A stretch of 64,000 nt of DNA from Candidatus Nitrosocosmicus oleophilus (GTDB lineage Archaea; Thermoproteota; Nitrososphaeria; Nitrososphaerales; Nitrososphaeraceae), in the NCBI RefSeq assembly GCF_000802205.1, contig NZ_CP012850.1, positions 2,542,001-2,606,000 of the forward strand. Direction: 5' to 3'. Under the pieces are notes generated by a model. It saw only the letters and a program-made list of their open reading frames with translations, was not told the origin of the DNA and did not search any database. Shown here one piece after another: positions 40,192 to 50,206 of this stretch. Position 1 is the stretch's first letter. The number at the start of each line of letters is the position of its first letter. A program made the translations under genes and the position numbers.

Positions 40192-40800
40192 ATGGTCAAA
40201 ATTGATGACGATGACAATAATGCTGAAAAGCATCTAGATCCATTTACTGTAATCGTCCTACGTATTGCAAAAAAAAGATAAATTTGAAGAATTTGAGGAT
40301 GGCTTTCAGGAATTTCTAAGGAGTTAACTAGATAAGATGGAATTATGGGTATTGACATAATTGGACCAACTAATAATAAATCTAAATCTGAAAACGTCAC
40401 AATATTTAGGCGTAACAAGTATGATATTCTTGCAAATTGGAAAAAATCCTCAATTCGAAATGAGTGGTTACAAAAAGGTAGGAAATTCCCAGAACTCGAT
40501 TTTGAGGTACAAAAACTGACAGGGCTAGAGTTTTGGTTTACACCATATCTAAGAGAACCTCCACTTGGGATTCAGCTAAAAGCTCCACCTCGGTACAAGA
40601 TGGCACGCGTTACCATTTCAGTTATTTCTATTCTGCTCTAGACATTAGTTCCTCAAATTCATGTTTTAACAAAAATACTACTAATTCCTTATGCAATAAG
40701 ACTTGTTATCGCTATTGCGATAACAGTTCTGTTAATGACCTATTTATTAATGCCCCCTTCTAACGAAAGTATAAGTCTTGGTTATTCAATTCTGAGCAAA
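40192..40800 (+). pseudogene. Antibiotic-biosynthesis-monooxygenase-like membrane protein, decayed
   Basis: Fragments in order: DPFTVIVLRIAKK, DKFEEFEDGFQEFL in another frame, GIMGIDIIGPTNNKSKSENV to GLEFWFTP....PPRYKMARV in one frame up to a TAG at 40639-40641, then HVLTKILLIPYAIRLVIAIA and MTYLLMP in the same frame, then PLLTKV after another shift. The order (ABM half, GLE.WF, PPR.KMA, two membrane helices, MP) matches the COG3224 family of ABM-domain proteins with a C-terminal membrane anchor. At least three frame changes and one stop: clearly dead. Confidence 0.75.
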
Positions 40801-41210
40801 AATATTGATCTCAATGTAGCAAATTATTTTATTTATTAGAGAAGTAAAAGGATTTGTCTCCTTAAAATCATGGGATCCTAAACGGGTTTACTATGTTTTA
40901 GATTGCCAATATGGTATAAATATGAATAGCCGAAAAGATTTCAACTGCGGTTATATCTGCAATTCCAATAACTTAGCCATGGTATTGAATCTATTACTAA
41001 TAAAACTTCAACCTAACACCCAGTCTAGATTTGCGCGATTAAATTCCATGATTATGGCAGGTCACATGTATTATATCGTTTTTTATAAATTTTAGACTCT
41101 ACCCCCGTCCGAATATTAATACGATTTGAGTACAATTTATGACAAAAAGTGACAATTTCTGAACTAGCTACTGTTCAGAAACCTGAATTGCACAAAGAAA
41201 ATATCCATAT
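40801..41210. other. Intergenic region, no gene seen
   Basis: AT-rich, convergent gap. Confidence 0.35.
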
Positions 41211-42149
41211 TTATTTTGAAAAAATTGATAGAATATTTGGCGGAAGAGGTTCCATTCCCATGGAAGGAACAACCATCACCGTAACAAATTCATTTGGTGC
41301 CGTTGAGAATGAAGATGCTAAGCCGCCTGGTGTTTGTACGGTTATCTTTTGAGAATTATCCAAACTACTTAGACTCGTACTTGCAACTCCTGATTGCAAA
41401 TTCTTTATTAAATCTAATGAATTTAGTGCAAGATTAAGAGTATCAGGTGTTAATTTGGTCTTTTCAATTAAAGATTCCACGGATCCTGAACCACTTGATA
41501 ATGTTGACGCCATCTTTGAAGATTCCGCAGCAAAAATGACTAATTTAGTAAGATTTTCAACAGGCAGCTTGGTTACGATTACAGTTACGGGTAATGGACT
41601 TTTTCCTGTATCATTTTGAGTAGCCTGATAATTTAATGTAGCAGTCACATTATTTTCTCCTACCACTATATCATTTACTTTAATCCCGTTCACCATACTC
41701 ATTCCTACCGTATTGGTAAGAGAATAAATGTTCTCCAACTTTTTGATTGCAGCCTGATCGATTGCCCCCGTTGAGTTGTTACTGGCCTGCCCAGTTTTAT
41801 CCCTTAGTGCATTATTAGCTTGATCGATTATGTTCAAAGGAGAGTTTTTGAGTGCATTATTAGCTTGATCGATTATGTTCAAAGGAGAGTTTTTGAGTGC
41901 ATTATTAGCTTGATCGATTATGTTCAAAGGAGAGTTTTTGAGTGCATTATTAGCTTGATCGATTATGTTCATCGAGTTGTTACTGGCCTGACTAGTTTGA
42001 TTTTTGAGTGCATCTGTGAACCCGAATCCGGCCCCATCTTTACTCAAAGAAGGAAGTAACTGGGCAAAAACCTGATTAGAGAAAGATGTAAAAGCAATAC
42101 CAAAAGATAGTATTGATAATGTACAAAATAGGATAAACAATTGCTTATT
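41211..42149 (-). CDS. Secreted protein with NIIDQANNALKNSPL repeats
   Basis: About 312 residues from ATG 42149 (MNKQLFILFC). The frame opens earlier, but a TATATA box at 42181-42193 fits this start. A signal peptide ends near VFAQ. Three full and one partial copies of a 15-residue unit follow, flanked by two QASNNS stretches. The rest is a Ser/Val-rich beta-type domain (VNDIVVGENNVTATLNYQAT, LPVTVIVTKLPVENLTK) without cysteines. Probably a cell-surface protein whose repeats act as a spacer. No family recognised. Confidence 0.78.
   Translation of the reverse strand, partial: NKQLFILFCTLSILSFGIAFTSFSNQVFAQLLPSLSKDGAGFGFTDALKNQTSQASNNSMNIIDQANNALKNSPLNIIDQANNALKNSPLNIIDQANNALKNSPLNIIDQANNALRDKTGQASNNSTGAIDQAAIKKLENIYSLTNTVGMSMVNGIKVNDIVVGENNVTATLNYQATQNDTGKSPLPVTVIVTKLPVENLTKLVIFAAESSKMASTLSSGSGSVESLIEKTKLTPDTLNLALNSLDLIKNLQSGVASTSLSSLDNSQKITVQTPGGLASSFSTAPNEFVTVMVVPSMGMEPLPPNILSIFSK
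41806..41971. repeat. 45-bp tandem repeat, three full and one partial copy
   Basis: Units of 45 bases beginning AGTGCATTATTAGCTTGATC at 41806, 41851, 41896 and 41941 (the last diverges after about 31 bases). In frame, 15 residues each. Confidence 0.93.
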
Positions 42150-42180
42150 CATTAACCTTTTTACCAGGATGTTAGTTATT

Positions 42181-42193
42181 AACATATATAAAG
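42181..42193 (-). promoter_or_regulatory. TATA box for the 41211-42149 gene
   Basis: CTTTATATATGTT on the minus strand, about 35-40 bases before the ATG. Confidence 0.45.
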
Positions 42194-42533
42194 TAAAATA
42201 TATAAATTAAATATTTCTAAACATGGTCGGAGAGATAGAAATGCAGTGCATTTTCCCAAACGGACACTAATTTGATTTATTTAAGAGGTAATCATCCTAA
42301 CTTCTATTTTCGTATTGTAAAATTATATTCAATTTTTGTGTAGGAAGATTTTCACTATGATTTTCCCATGCTAAAGATTTCGTATTTTTTATTTGAAAAC
42401 ATAATCCTTACTGAAATGATTTTGAGAATCAACGGTTAGTATGGCAAAATATTAGAGCAAATTTGTCAATAGAGGGCCAAATCGATGAGTGAAGGCTTGA
42501 AATTTTTTGCAAATGTACTAGTCAATAAAAAAT
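42194..42533. other. Intergenic region between divergent genes
   Basis: AT-rich; nothing beyond promoter-like sequence. Confidence 0.35.
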
Positions 42534-42836
42534 ATGTTAAACATTGCAGGGTGGATGGTAGATACGCTATTAACTTTAATAGGACTTTTGGCCACTGCAT
42601 TTTCGGTTGCAAGTACTTTACCTCAGATCAGAAAGGCATTAAAAACAAGGGATACTGAGGATGTTTCTATTCGTTTTCTTGCTGTATTGATAGTTGGCCT
42701 TTTTCTGTGGGCCATATATGGACTCGGAAGAGCAGATAATGTCATCATTATTGGCAATACCATTGGTTTAATACTAAACATTTGTATGCTAGCACTTAAG
42801 ATAATGTATTCAAGAAAACCATTGGAGGAAGGTTGA
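42534..42836 (+). CDS. SemiSWEET-type sugar transporter
   Basis: 100 residues with three transmembrane helices, the single MtN3/PQ-loop unit. The proline-glutamine hinge is in STLPQIRKALKTRDTEDVS and the third helix begins GNTIGLILNICMLALK. SemiSWEETs dimerise to form a bidirectional sugar uniporter. The substrate is not determinable. Start ATG 42534, with the first helix beginning at about residue 10. Confidence 0.88.
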   Translation: MLNIAGWMVDTLLTLIGLLATAFSVASTLPQIRKALKTRDTEDVSIRFLAVLIVGLFLWAIYGLGRADNVIIIGNTIGLILNICMLALKIMYSRKPLEEG

Positions 42837-43575
42837 AATTTGTGTGTGAGAACTATTCGTAGTCATTTCTTCAATACTTTATTTCTCTTAATTCCTAATA
42901 ATAGATAGTAAAGATGAAAACCATGTTTTGGGTACGACGTCAAATATTGGGAAAGGTACATTGATTCGGTTTACATATTTATGTTCTACTAGTATAGTAC
43001 TTTAACACATTTATGTAATCCTGATTCTCTTCATTTCCATAGACTCTGATTCTAGTCTTCATATAGACCTCCTTTATCCCTTCATCTAGGAGATCCACCC
43101 TTCGCCTGAAATATGTAGAAATAAAATAATCATGTATGTTTGTTTTTCTTGATTGATGTGTTATCTGAATTTGTGGGCCATCGCTTAAATCATGTAAATG
43201 GAATGGTAGTACATTAGTCAGAACAGCTGTTTTGACGTAGCAAAATTTAAGAACATTTCGAACAGTACTAATACATTAGTAACTCATTTCAATATGGTCA
43301 TTTCAAACTAATGGATGTATGAGGATAATCAACCCTCATATAAGCGGATAAATTGATGAAAACAGTAACTTTCTATTTTGAGTGAAAGAGGTTTACCACC
43401 GATATTGATGTTTTAAAAGGATTCTATTGGTATAGGGCACGAAAAAAACATAAAGAATATAGTATATCCTGAAAGGAGGATAATTCAAAGAACATATTTA
43501 GAGACAGTCAGCGTATCTTAATTTACCAAAATTTGCTGTTGCACATCTAATGTCAAGAATACTAATCTGTAGTTA
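42837..43575. other. Gene-poor region
   Basis: No supported gene; AT-rich. Confidence 0.4.
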
Positions 43576-43665
43576 TTATTCTTCCTCTTCTAATTTGTCT
43601 CTTATTTCCTTCTCTTCTTTTTCATGTTCTTCTTTTAGTTCCTCTACATCCTGATCGCTTTCCAT
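43576..43665 (-). CDS. Possible 29-residue acidic coiled-coil peptide
   Basis: ATG 43665 to TAA 43576: MESDQDVEELKEEHEKEEKE and IRDKLEEEE. Almost entirely Glu, Lys and Asp, amphipathic helix or coiled coil. A clean start and stop but very short; it could be a mini-protein or chance. Confidence 0.35.
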   Translation of the reverse strand: MESDQDVEELKEEHEKEEKEIRDKLEEEE

Positions 43666-43675
43666 AATTATCTTT

Positions 43676-44197
43676 AGGTGATATGATCTTGTAAAGCTTT
43701 TTACTAATTGTTCTTAATTTAATAAAACAATATTGCAAATTGGATTCGGTAAATCTCTTGCTTAATTAGCGAAATCATATTTTTTATATTTGCGGTGTGA
43801 AAAAGTCATTTTTTTTGACCAAGGAGACTGTGCAGAAAAGTTTGCCAACTCATTTGAGATTTTATTTATTTTCCATTGGTTTACTCATCCTTAGACTTGA
43901 ATACTTAGTCTGTCTTTGGTCATTACATCAGTGTAGATAATTTTATAGGTTTGAGAGTTTTAGATCCCGCTATATTGGAATGTCTTTGCAATACCCGTTG
44001 GTAAATCAAAATATGTATGAGAATAATAAACGTGCAAGAAATACAAACAATAACAATGACTATTTTCAACCAACAATGGATAAAAAATTTCTTAGTAGAT
44101 TATACAAATTCATACTATCAGTGTAATCCGAATTGGATATGATGTTGACTTGGCTTGCGTCCTTGCAATTCTTGTCATATTACAAGGTAATTGATTA
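43676..44197. other. Gene-poor region
   Basis: No supported gene before the second IS copy. Confidence 0.4.
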
Positions 44198-44206
44198 TGT
44201 AATATC
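44198..44206. repeat. 9-bp target-site duplication, left (IS copy 2)
   Basis: TGTAATATC, repeated at 45204-45212. Confidence 0.92.
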
Positions 44207-45203
44207 TGCTTTGTTGCATAATTCCTTATTCTCCGGTTATCATCATGATCATCATGTTATATTCTTCTAAAAATGTTATACAATGATACTTTTATCATGA
44301 TCTCCTTTACCATGTTTTGAAACCTGTTTGCTGATGTGTATTCACCAAACATTCTCTTTATAGCTGAGAACACAGTTTCAGATATCCATCTCTGTCCGTA
44401 TTTTCTTTTTGTCTTCCATTTCAACAGATCCTTTGCTTGTAACTTTACTTCGTTGTTCCTTAACCTATTGTTTTTAGGAGAAACAATAGAGTTCCTTCTT
44501 ACCTTTATACCTGGATTGATCTTTTTGTCCTCAAGATACACAAAGTTTGGATTTGAATCATAGGCTCCATCAGCTAGTACCGATTTTATCTTTACAGTGT
44601 TTGGTTCTCTCGAATCCAAAACATGATTGACTAGTTTCTTTAGCATTTTCCCATCATGTACCTTCTCATCTGTCACTTCCAAAGCAATGATTTTCCTGGT
44701 CTTTATGTCTACAGCAACGTGGATCTTGAGATATCCTTTTCTATTTTGTGTATTCCATTTCTCATCCATCTACTGACCTCTGTTAGTAATCTTGATACCT
44801 GTACTGTCTATTGATATTATTAGGTCATCATCGTCATCCATCTTGTCTCTTTTAATATCGATGTTTAGCTTGTTGATTCGTTTACAGATGTGACCATAAC
44901 TTGGTGGATTAGCAGGTAACCTTTTTCCTGTGGCCTTAATTATACCTTGGGTTTGTCTGTATGGTAGGTGAAATAAATAGCGAATGTAACCAATGGCCAA
45001 GATGAAAGAATCTGGAAATACAAATGGTTTACCCTTTTTGTTTATATTCATATTCTCTATCTCTGAACCCCAACCATCAAGGAAATCATACGAGAAGAGG
45101 ATCTCACCGCGTTGAACTAATGAGCGATTGTAAGAGGGCCAGTCTATCACAAATAATCAATCTGTTCATTCCAGCTAAATATGTTGAGTTAGGCGACAAA
45201 GCA
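44207..45203. mobile_element. IS5-family (IS903-like) insertion sequence, copy 2
   Basis: Same 997-bp element as 14171-15167, same orientation, with its own 9-bp duplication TGTAATATC. The only difference noticed is C to T at 44770, which makes a stop codon in the transposase. Near identity means the transposition was recent. Confidence 0.93.
44257..45150 (-). pseudogene. IS5-family transposase with nonsense mutation
   Basis: Identical to the 14221-15114 transposase except that the Trp codon after NRGQ (residue 127) is TAG. All later sequence, including the DDE Asp and Glu, is intact. It should be inactive unless the copy 1 enzyme acts in trans on its ends. Confidence 0.93.
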
Positions 45204-45212
45204 TGTAATATC
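45204..45212. repeat. 9-bp target-site duplication, right (IS copy 2)
   Basis: TGTAATATC, partner of 44198-44206. Confidence 0.92.
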
Positions 45213-45633
45213 TAAAAAGTTGACCAAGTTTATCATTATCAGATTGCTATGCCCGTTCGACGAGGAGGCCACACGGTTTACTAAGCTATGAGTCCCTTTT
45301 ATTGGATACAGATCAATAAGACAATCATTACCCAAGTCCTCATCAAATTCCTTGGCTCTCATTAAAGACAAGCAGGATATTTTTTTCTTCTTCATTATTT
45401 GTGCAAAGCCAATCGCATTGACATACTAATCAAGATTACAATACCATTTATTCCCTTGGTAATTGGTCTTATTCTAAGGATATCTCCATAGTGAGAAATG
45501 CTGTTTACTGTTTTGATCTCATTTGGGAAAAAAAAGAAAACGCTGATAAAACTCTAAGAGATAAAATGCACTCTGAACTCTTGTTTGATTTACTCTCCCA
45601 TGATATTCTTTTCTGCCTCTAAATTGACGGTAC
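45213..45633. other. Intergenic region, no gene seen
   Basis: No supported frame. Confidence 0.35.
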
Positions 45634-45642
45634 GTATTTAAA
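45634..45642 (+). promoter_or_regulatory. TATA box for the K+ channel gene
   Basis: GTATTTAAA about 27 bases before ATG 45665. Confidence 0.5.
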
Positions 45643-45664
45643 CATCCTTAGAAAAGTGTTACTT

Positions 45665-46231
45665 ATGAGAAGTGACCGCCTTTATAGAATCCTAGAAAAG
45701 TACCCTGTTGTTGCACCTACCATTGTAGCATCATTTATCATATTTTTTGGAGGTATTGGGGTATATCTAGTCGAACACGATCATCCGGGCACTAATATAA
45801 CTAACTTAGGCGACGCCTTTTGGTGGGCCATAGTTACAATCACAACTGTAGGATATGGCGAATATTTTCCTCTCACCTTTGTTGGCCGAGTGATAGGTGT
45901 ATTAGTAATGCTCTCAGGAATCGGGACTGCAGTGATGATAGTAACTATTATTTCAGAAAGAAGACTAAAGCATTTAGAGGCAAGGTTAAAACCAAAGACT
46001 GATGGACATCTAGGATTATTTGGTACAGATACAAAGACAGATATAAAAATCAAAATTGACGGGATAGAAAAGTTATCCGAGGAGGATTTTAACAACCTGA
46101 TCACCATGATGAAAAGTCTGCGTCTTACCTTACTCGAAGAGTCCAAGAACTTATTCAAATGTTCCCGGTGTAGTAACATTTCTTATGACAAACCTAAATT
46201 TTGCAGTAACTGTGGCCTTGAGATTACTTAG
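45665..46231 (+). CDS. Two-helix potassium channel with C-terminal zinc ribbon
   Basis: 188 residues from ATG 45665 (a GTG three codons upstream is less likely given the TATA box). Two transmembrane helices, about 16-36 and 72-95, surround the pore loop with selectivity filter TTVGYGE. The cytoplasmic part has a linker, a helical segment (EKLSEEDFNNLITMMKSL) and a four-cysteine ribbon: CSRC then CSNC at the end. K+ channels usually carry RCK or cyclic-nucleotide domains; a zinc ribbon is unusual and could sense metal or redox state or hold a partner. Confidence 0.92.
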   Translation: MRSDRLYRILEKYPVVAPTIVASFIIFFGGIGVYLVEHDHPGTNITNLGDAFWWAIVTITTVGYGEYFPLTFVGRVIGVLVMLSGIGTAVMIVTIISERRLKHLEARLKPKTDGHLGLFGTDTKTDIKIKIDGIEKLSEEDFNNLITMMKSLRLTLLEESKNLFKCSRCSNISYDKPKFCSNCGLEIT

Positions 46232-46902
46232 AATAGCCTTTGTATGTTCGCCTCTTTGAAATGTATCCGCTTATTCTACATGTTAACTAATGAATCCCTT
46301 CATGTCTGTATCTTGGTTAGACCTACTAGATTATGTTCAGAACAATGCGTTCCTAGATCGAGGTCTATATGCCTTGTTGTATAAAACTTTGTTCTTCAAT
46401 CTGATGTTTTTGATACTTAATATCAAGCTAAAAAGTTTATGCCAGAAATCTATATCATATACTATATAAGTTCTTAATCTAGGTAGCTTAAGTATGCTCG
46501 ACAAACATTCAAAAAATGTGTAATCTAATCCTGTATTTGCCTTTATATACCAGTTAATTAAGAACAAAAGGATAAAGTTCCGGGATATTTATGACCTCAC
46601 CTTCATTCTAAATTCTATTAATTTCATCTTTTAATCCAAATTTCTGCAGGAACTACATTAAAAAGCCATTTTTGTAGTTATTCCATGGGATTTGGGATGT
46701 AAACGTAAGAGTTCAATAACCTTGTTAGAGCATCTGTGTCTATTAAAATCCAAATCAAAACTTTAAGCAAAAATTATGAAATGGCTAATCACAAGTAACG
46801 AATCTTGAGGTTGAGTATTACAATTTCGACTCTAGGTTTTTAGACAAATGAAGTCTTTTTTAATTATGCTTTTATTTTGCTATCATGACTTAAATCAAAA
46901 TA
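46232..46902. other. Intergenic region, no gene seen
   Basis: AT-rich between convergent genes. Confidence 0.4.
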
Positions 46903-47763
46903 TCAATGGTGACTTCCCCATTCACTAATGAAGTTGCCGTTGCTGTCAAACTTTTGGACACGATGATTTTCATCGTCAGTTACATACACAAAGGCTGAAG
47001 CATCCACGGCTACCCCTTTGGGAAACTTGAACTCCCCCTTGTCCGAGCCTTTGTTTCCCCATTCACTAATGAAGTTGCCGTTGCTGTCAAACTTTTGGAT
47101 ACGGCAGTTGCCATCATCAGCTACATATAAGTGGCCTGCAGCATCCACGGCTACCCCTTTGGGAAACTTGAACTCCCCCTTGTCCGAGCCTTTGTTTCCC
47201 CATTCACTAATGAAGTTGCCGTTGCTGTCAAACTTTTGGATGCGATGATTTGCATCGTCGGCTACGTATACATGGTCATTGGAGTCCACTGCAATACCAT
47301 AAGGGTGCTTCATTTGACCATCTCTCGAACCTTCTGAACCCCACGCTGTAATATAGTTGCCGTTGCTGTCAAACTTTTGGACACGATGATTTTCATCGTC
47401 AGTTACATACACAAAGGCTGAAGCATCCACGGCTACCCCTTTGGGAAACTTGAACTCCCCCTTGTCCGAGCCTTTGTTTCCCCATTCACTAATGAAGTTG
47501 CCGTTGCTGTCAAACTTTTGGATACGGCAGTTGCCATCATCAGCTACATATAAGTGGCCTGAAGCATCCACGGCTACCCCTTTGGGAAACTTGAACTCCC
47601 CCTTGTCCGAGCCTTCTTCTCCCCATTCCTTTCTAAAATTTCCAATACAATCAGATTTTTGAATGCGATGATTTGCATCGTCGGCTACATACACATAGCC
47701 TGAAACATCCACGGCTACCCCTTTGGGAAACTTGTACTGCATTGCCAACCTTGGAGACTTCAT
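46903..47763 (-). CDS. NHL-repeat six-blade beta-propeller
   Basis: 286 residues made of six NHL repeats of 47 residues, each with the pattern KFPKGVAVD....(V/L)YV(A/T)DD.N.R(I/V)QK. Blades 1 and 4, 2 and 5, and 3 and 6 pair, so a three-blade block (423 bp) was duplicated. No signal peptide or extra domain, so it looks like a free cytoplasmic propeller, although NHL proteins are often extracellular. Blade 2 and 5 carry an unpaired Cys (GNCRIQK). NHL propellers bind proteins, RNA or small ligands. Function unknown. Confidence 0.92.
   Translation of the reverse strand: MKSPRLAMQYKFPKGVAVDVSGYVYVADDANHRIQKSDCIGNFRKEWGEEGSDKGEFKFPKGVAVDASGHLYVADDGNCRIQKFDSNGNFISEWGNKGSDKGEFKFPKGVAVDASAFVYVTDDENHRVQKFDSNGNYITAWGSEGSRDGQMKHPYGIAVDSNDHVYVADDANHRIQKFDSNGNFISEWGNKGSDKGEFKFPKGVAVDAAGHLYVADDGNCRIQKFDSNGNFISEWGNKGSDKGEFKFPKGVAVDASAFVYVTDDENHRVQKFDSNGNFISEWGSHH
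46930..47613. repeat. 423-bp periodic duplication of three propeller blades
   Basis: 46930-47190 recurs almost base for base at 47353-47613 (offset 423 = 3 x 141). The high DNA identity inside a protein repeat points to a recent duplication or gene conversion. Confidence 0.88.
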
Positions 47764-48608
47764 TCAATAAAAAAATATCTATTGTTCATGTTTACAAACC
47801 AAATTATCCTTTAAGAATGGGAACTCATCACGTTTGATTAGACAGGTATTTGTCAAATTTAGCCTCGATTCAACTTTTAAACAGTACCGATATTGTGCAA
47901 GTATAATCACAGGTTATGTTCACTTTTGGTTCTTTATCCTTTGAAAATATAATTGTCTGTTTTTATCTGTCTCTGATCAGGGTCTTCTTCTGGACGTGTG
48001 AATATAGATTATAAAAATTCTAAATTATCATCTTTGGTGTTAATGGCTTCCAAATACGTTGGGAAATTGAAAAAGGATTAGACAAAAATCGACTTCCAGT
48101 TACCGAGTGGGTGTGATCTGGTGTACTACATACGTTCATATCTTCACGAAATTCAAGCATTATTTTGCTGTTTTCAGAATTCTTAATATTTTAATCTTAT
48201 CTGTCACGATCTATAGTTTCATTGAAAAACAATTTGAAGCCTTCTTAGTCTAAACCTTCTTACTTTTTCGAGTCAAAGTAATTGTTGGTGCTACAGGTAT
48301 ATGAGTCTAGATGGCTAATAAAGTCAAGGGGTTTAAGCATGATAGATGAAGAGGGTCAATAATACCGCAGATTTTAACTTTTATTGTATTCTTTTTAGTT
48401 CAAAATAATCATTTACCTGATAGAGGAATCTTATAGTCATGCTAATATAAAATTATGAAGTATTTTTGATAAAGTCTTAAAGTTAATTATTTCGAAAATT
48501 ATTTGTCAAACTTCGGCCATTTTTGGTTCACCTTTTCCTATAGGTAAAACGTTTTCAATTTCCTTCGTCCCTCTGCTTGAGCATACTTTTAAAACATTTT
48601 GCAATAAG
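47764..48608. other. Gene-poor region
   Basis: No supported gene between divergent genes; AT-rich. Confidence 0.4.
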
Positions 48609-49790
48609 TTGATTGTGAGATTAATAATTTATACCGGAAAGGGTGGTACAGGAAAGACAGTTAATTCATGCTCTACTGCTATAAAACTTGCAGATCTAAA
48701 CCATAAAACTTTGATAATATCTTCAGATCCTGCGCATACTTTAGAAGATGCATTTGTGGTAAGTGCTGTAGGAAATAAGCCCATTAAGGTATTGGATGGT
48801 CTGTACGCATTACAAGTAGACCCAGTCCTTGAATTGGCAGAAAATTATGGTGCTATTTTATCCTATGTTGCATCGATATTCTCTAGAAGAGGATTAGATG
48901 AAACCTTATCCTATGAGATAGCAATGCTTCCTGGAATGACACAACTATTTTCGTTGCTAAGAATTGAAGAATTCATACGTCATGATAAATTTGATTGTAT
49001 AGTTTTGGATATGCCTGCTTCTGGGGAAGCTTTGAGATATTTGTATTTTCCTAAACTTGTTGGAAATATTGGAGAAAAACTGTTAGGCTTTACTGGAGTC
49101 TTTAGTGGATTTGCAAAAATGTTCCAACCCTTCTCTTCTTTTGCGCAGATTCCTCCTGATGTGATTCAAGTGGAGATAAATTTACTTAAACGACTTGAAC
49201 TTTTATCAAAAATAATAATTGATCCTAAAATTACGAGCTTGAGACTAATAGTTAACCCAGATACATTTAGTATCGAAAATGCAAAGAGGGCTCTTATGTC
49301 TGCAAATCTGTATGGTATTAATGTTGATGTTGTAATAATTAATAAGATATTTCCTAGTGATGTTCCTAATAGCTATTTTACTAGGTGGATAGAATATCAA
49401 AGTAGAAAAATTCAAGAGGCAAAAACCAGTTTCTATCCATTGCATATCATAGAAGAAAGGTTTTATGAAAAAGAACTTAAAGGAATTGAGATGTTAAGGG
49501 AAAATGCAGAAGCAATTTTTGATAATGAAGATCCATCAAGAGTCTTTTACTCCGATAAGGTTTTTGAATTCGTAAAAAGTGGCTCGACTTTAATCTTGAG
49601 GTTAAAGGCCCCATTCACAAACAAAGACAATTTTGAGATAAATCGATATGGCGACAATCTTGCAATTAAAGTTCTAGGTGCCACAGGTTATATTGTCAAT
49701 GTTATCCCATTACCTGTAGCTACTATAACCATGAAACTTTTTGAAGTGAAGATCCATGATGGTATAATTGAAGTAACCTTTAAAGAATAA
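48609..49790 (+). CDS. ArsA/Get3-family ATPase with HSP20-like C-terminal domain
   Basis: 393 residues. Deviant Walker A GKGGTGKT at residues 10-17, switch-like SSDPAHTLEDAF around 39-50 and IVLDMPASGEALRYL at about 132-146 are those of the ArsA/TRC40 group. The last 75 residues match the ArsA HSP20-like domain (beta-rich, NRYGDNLAIKVLGATGYIVN, LPVATITMKLFEVKIHDGII). No CxxC or arsenite-binding cysteine cluster was seen, so membrane protein targeting is as likely as arsenite efflux. The start is TTG 48609; GTG at 48615 is possible. No ArsB is adjacent. Confidence 0.9.
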   Translation: MIVRLIIYTGKGGTGKTVNSCSTAIKLADLNHKTLIISSDPAHTLEDAFVVSAVGNKPIKVLDGLYALQVDPVLELAENYGAILSYVASIFSRRGLDETLSYEIAMLPGMTQLFSLLRIEEFIRHDKFDCIVLDMPASGEALRYLYFPKLVGNIGEKLLGFTGVFSGFAKMFQPFSSFAQIPPDVIQVEINLLKRLELLSKIIIDPKITSLRLIVNPDTFSIENAKRALMSANLYGINVDVVIINKIFPSDVPNSYFTRWIEYQSRKIQEAKTSFYPLHIIEERFYEKELKGIEMLRENAEAIFDNEDPSRVFYSDKVFEFVKSGSTLILRLKAPFTNKDNFEINRYGDNLAIKVLGATGYIVNVIPLPVATITMKLFEVKIHDGIIEVTFKE

Positions 49791-49854
49791 ATTCCGACCG
49801 TAAATATACATTAATCAACCTAACGTTAGTGGTTTGGAAAAACTGAGGAATAAC

Positions 49855-50112
49855 TTAATTACCTGATGTAGGAACAAAGATGAGTGGACTGTATTCACAA
49901 TCAAAAAACCAAAACGAGTAGTTCTGTTTAGAGCCCCTCCCAAAATTATCTTTCTGTGTAAGATTAAGTGAGATGAGAACAGAATCATTCCAAGATAGTT
50001 TTTTGATTTTTTTCTCATATCTTGTGAAAAGTTTTCTAGACCTGTAGTGCCAGAAGTTGACACGTTCTACAACCCATTTCTCGGGATGGTCTTTATTACG
50101 ATTTGATTTCAT
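49855..50112 (-). pseudogene. IS5-family transposase C-terminal remnant
   Basis: Minus strand reads EKWVVERVNFWHYRSRKLFT and RYEKKIK, then after a one-base shift NYLGMILFSSHLILHRKI. This is the end of an IS5 (IS427-like) transposase, including the catalytic Glu of VVER and the R..R.EK stretch. The N-terminal two thirds are missing. It is a different subgroup from the IS903-like copies. Confidence 0.75.
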
Positions 50113-50174
50113 TTTTGGTTTTAGTTCATTATCTTCCAGTTCTTCTCTTTTATTCTTGATTGGTATACCCAGTA

Positions 50175-50206
50175 TGCTTTGTAGCCAAACTCAACATATT
50201 TAGCTT
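50175..50206. mobile_element. Solo relic of an IS903-like end
   Basis: TGCTTTGTAGCCAAACTCAA and the following bases to about 50206 match the transposase-start end of the IS at 14171/44207 (inward read TGCTTTGTCGCCTAACTCAA...), with four mismatches over about 31 bases. No transposase follows, so an older copy has been deleted. Confidence 0.7.

Noticed and set aside
45189-45395. 68-codon minus-strand frame running into the IS end
   Set aside because: It crosses the IS boundary and its target duplication, so it cannot be an old gene.
46921-47662. Plus-strand frames with NLNSPLSEPLFPHSLMKLPL repeats
   Set aside because: They are antisense shadows of the NHL repeats.
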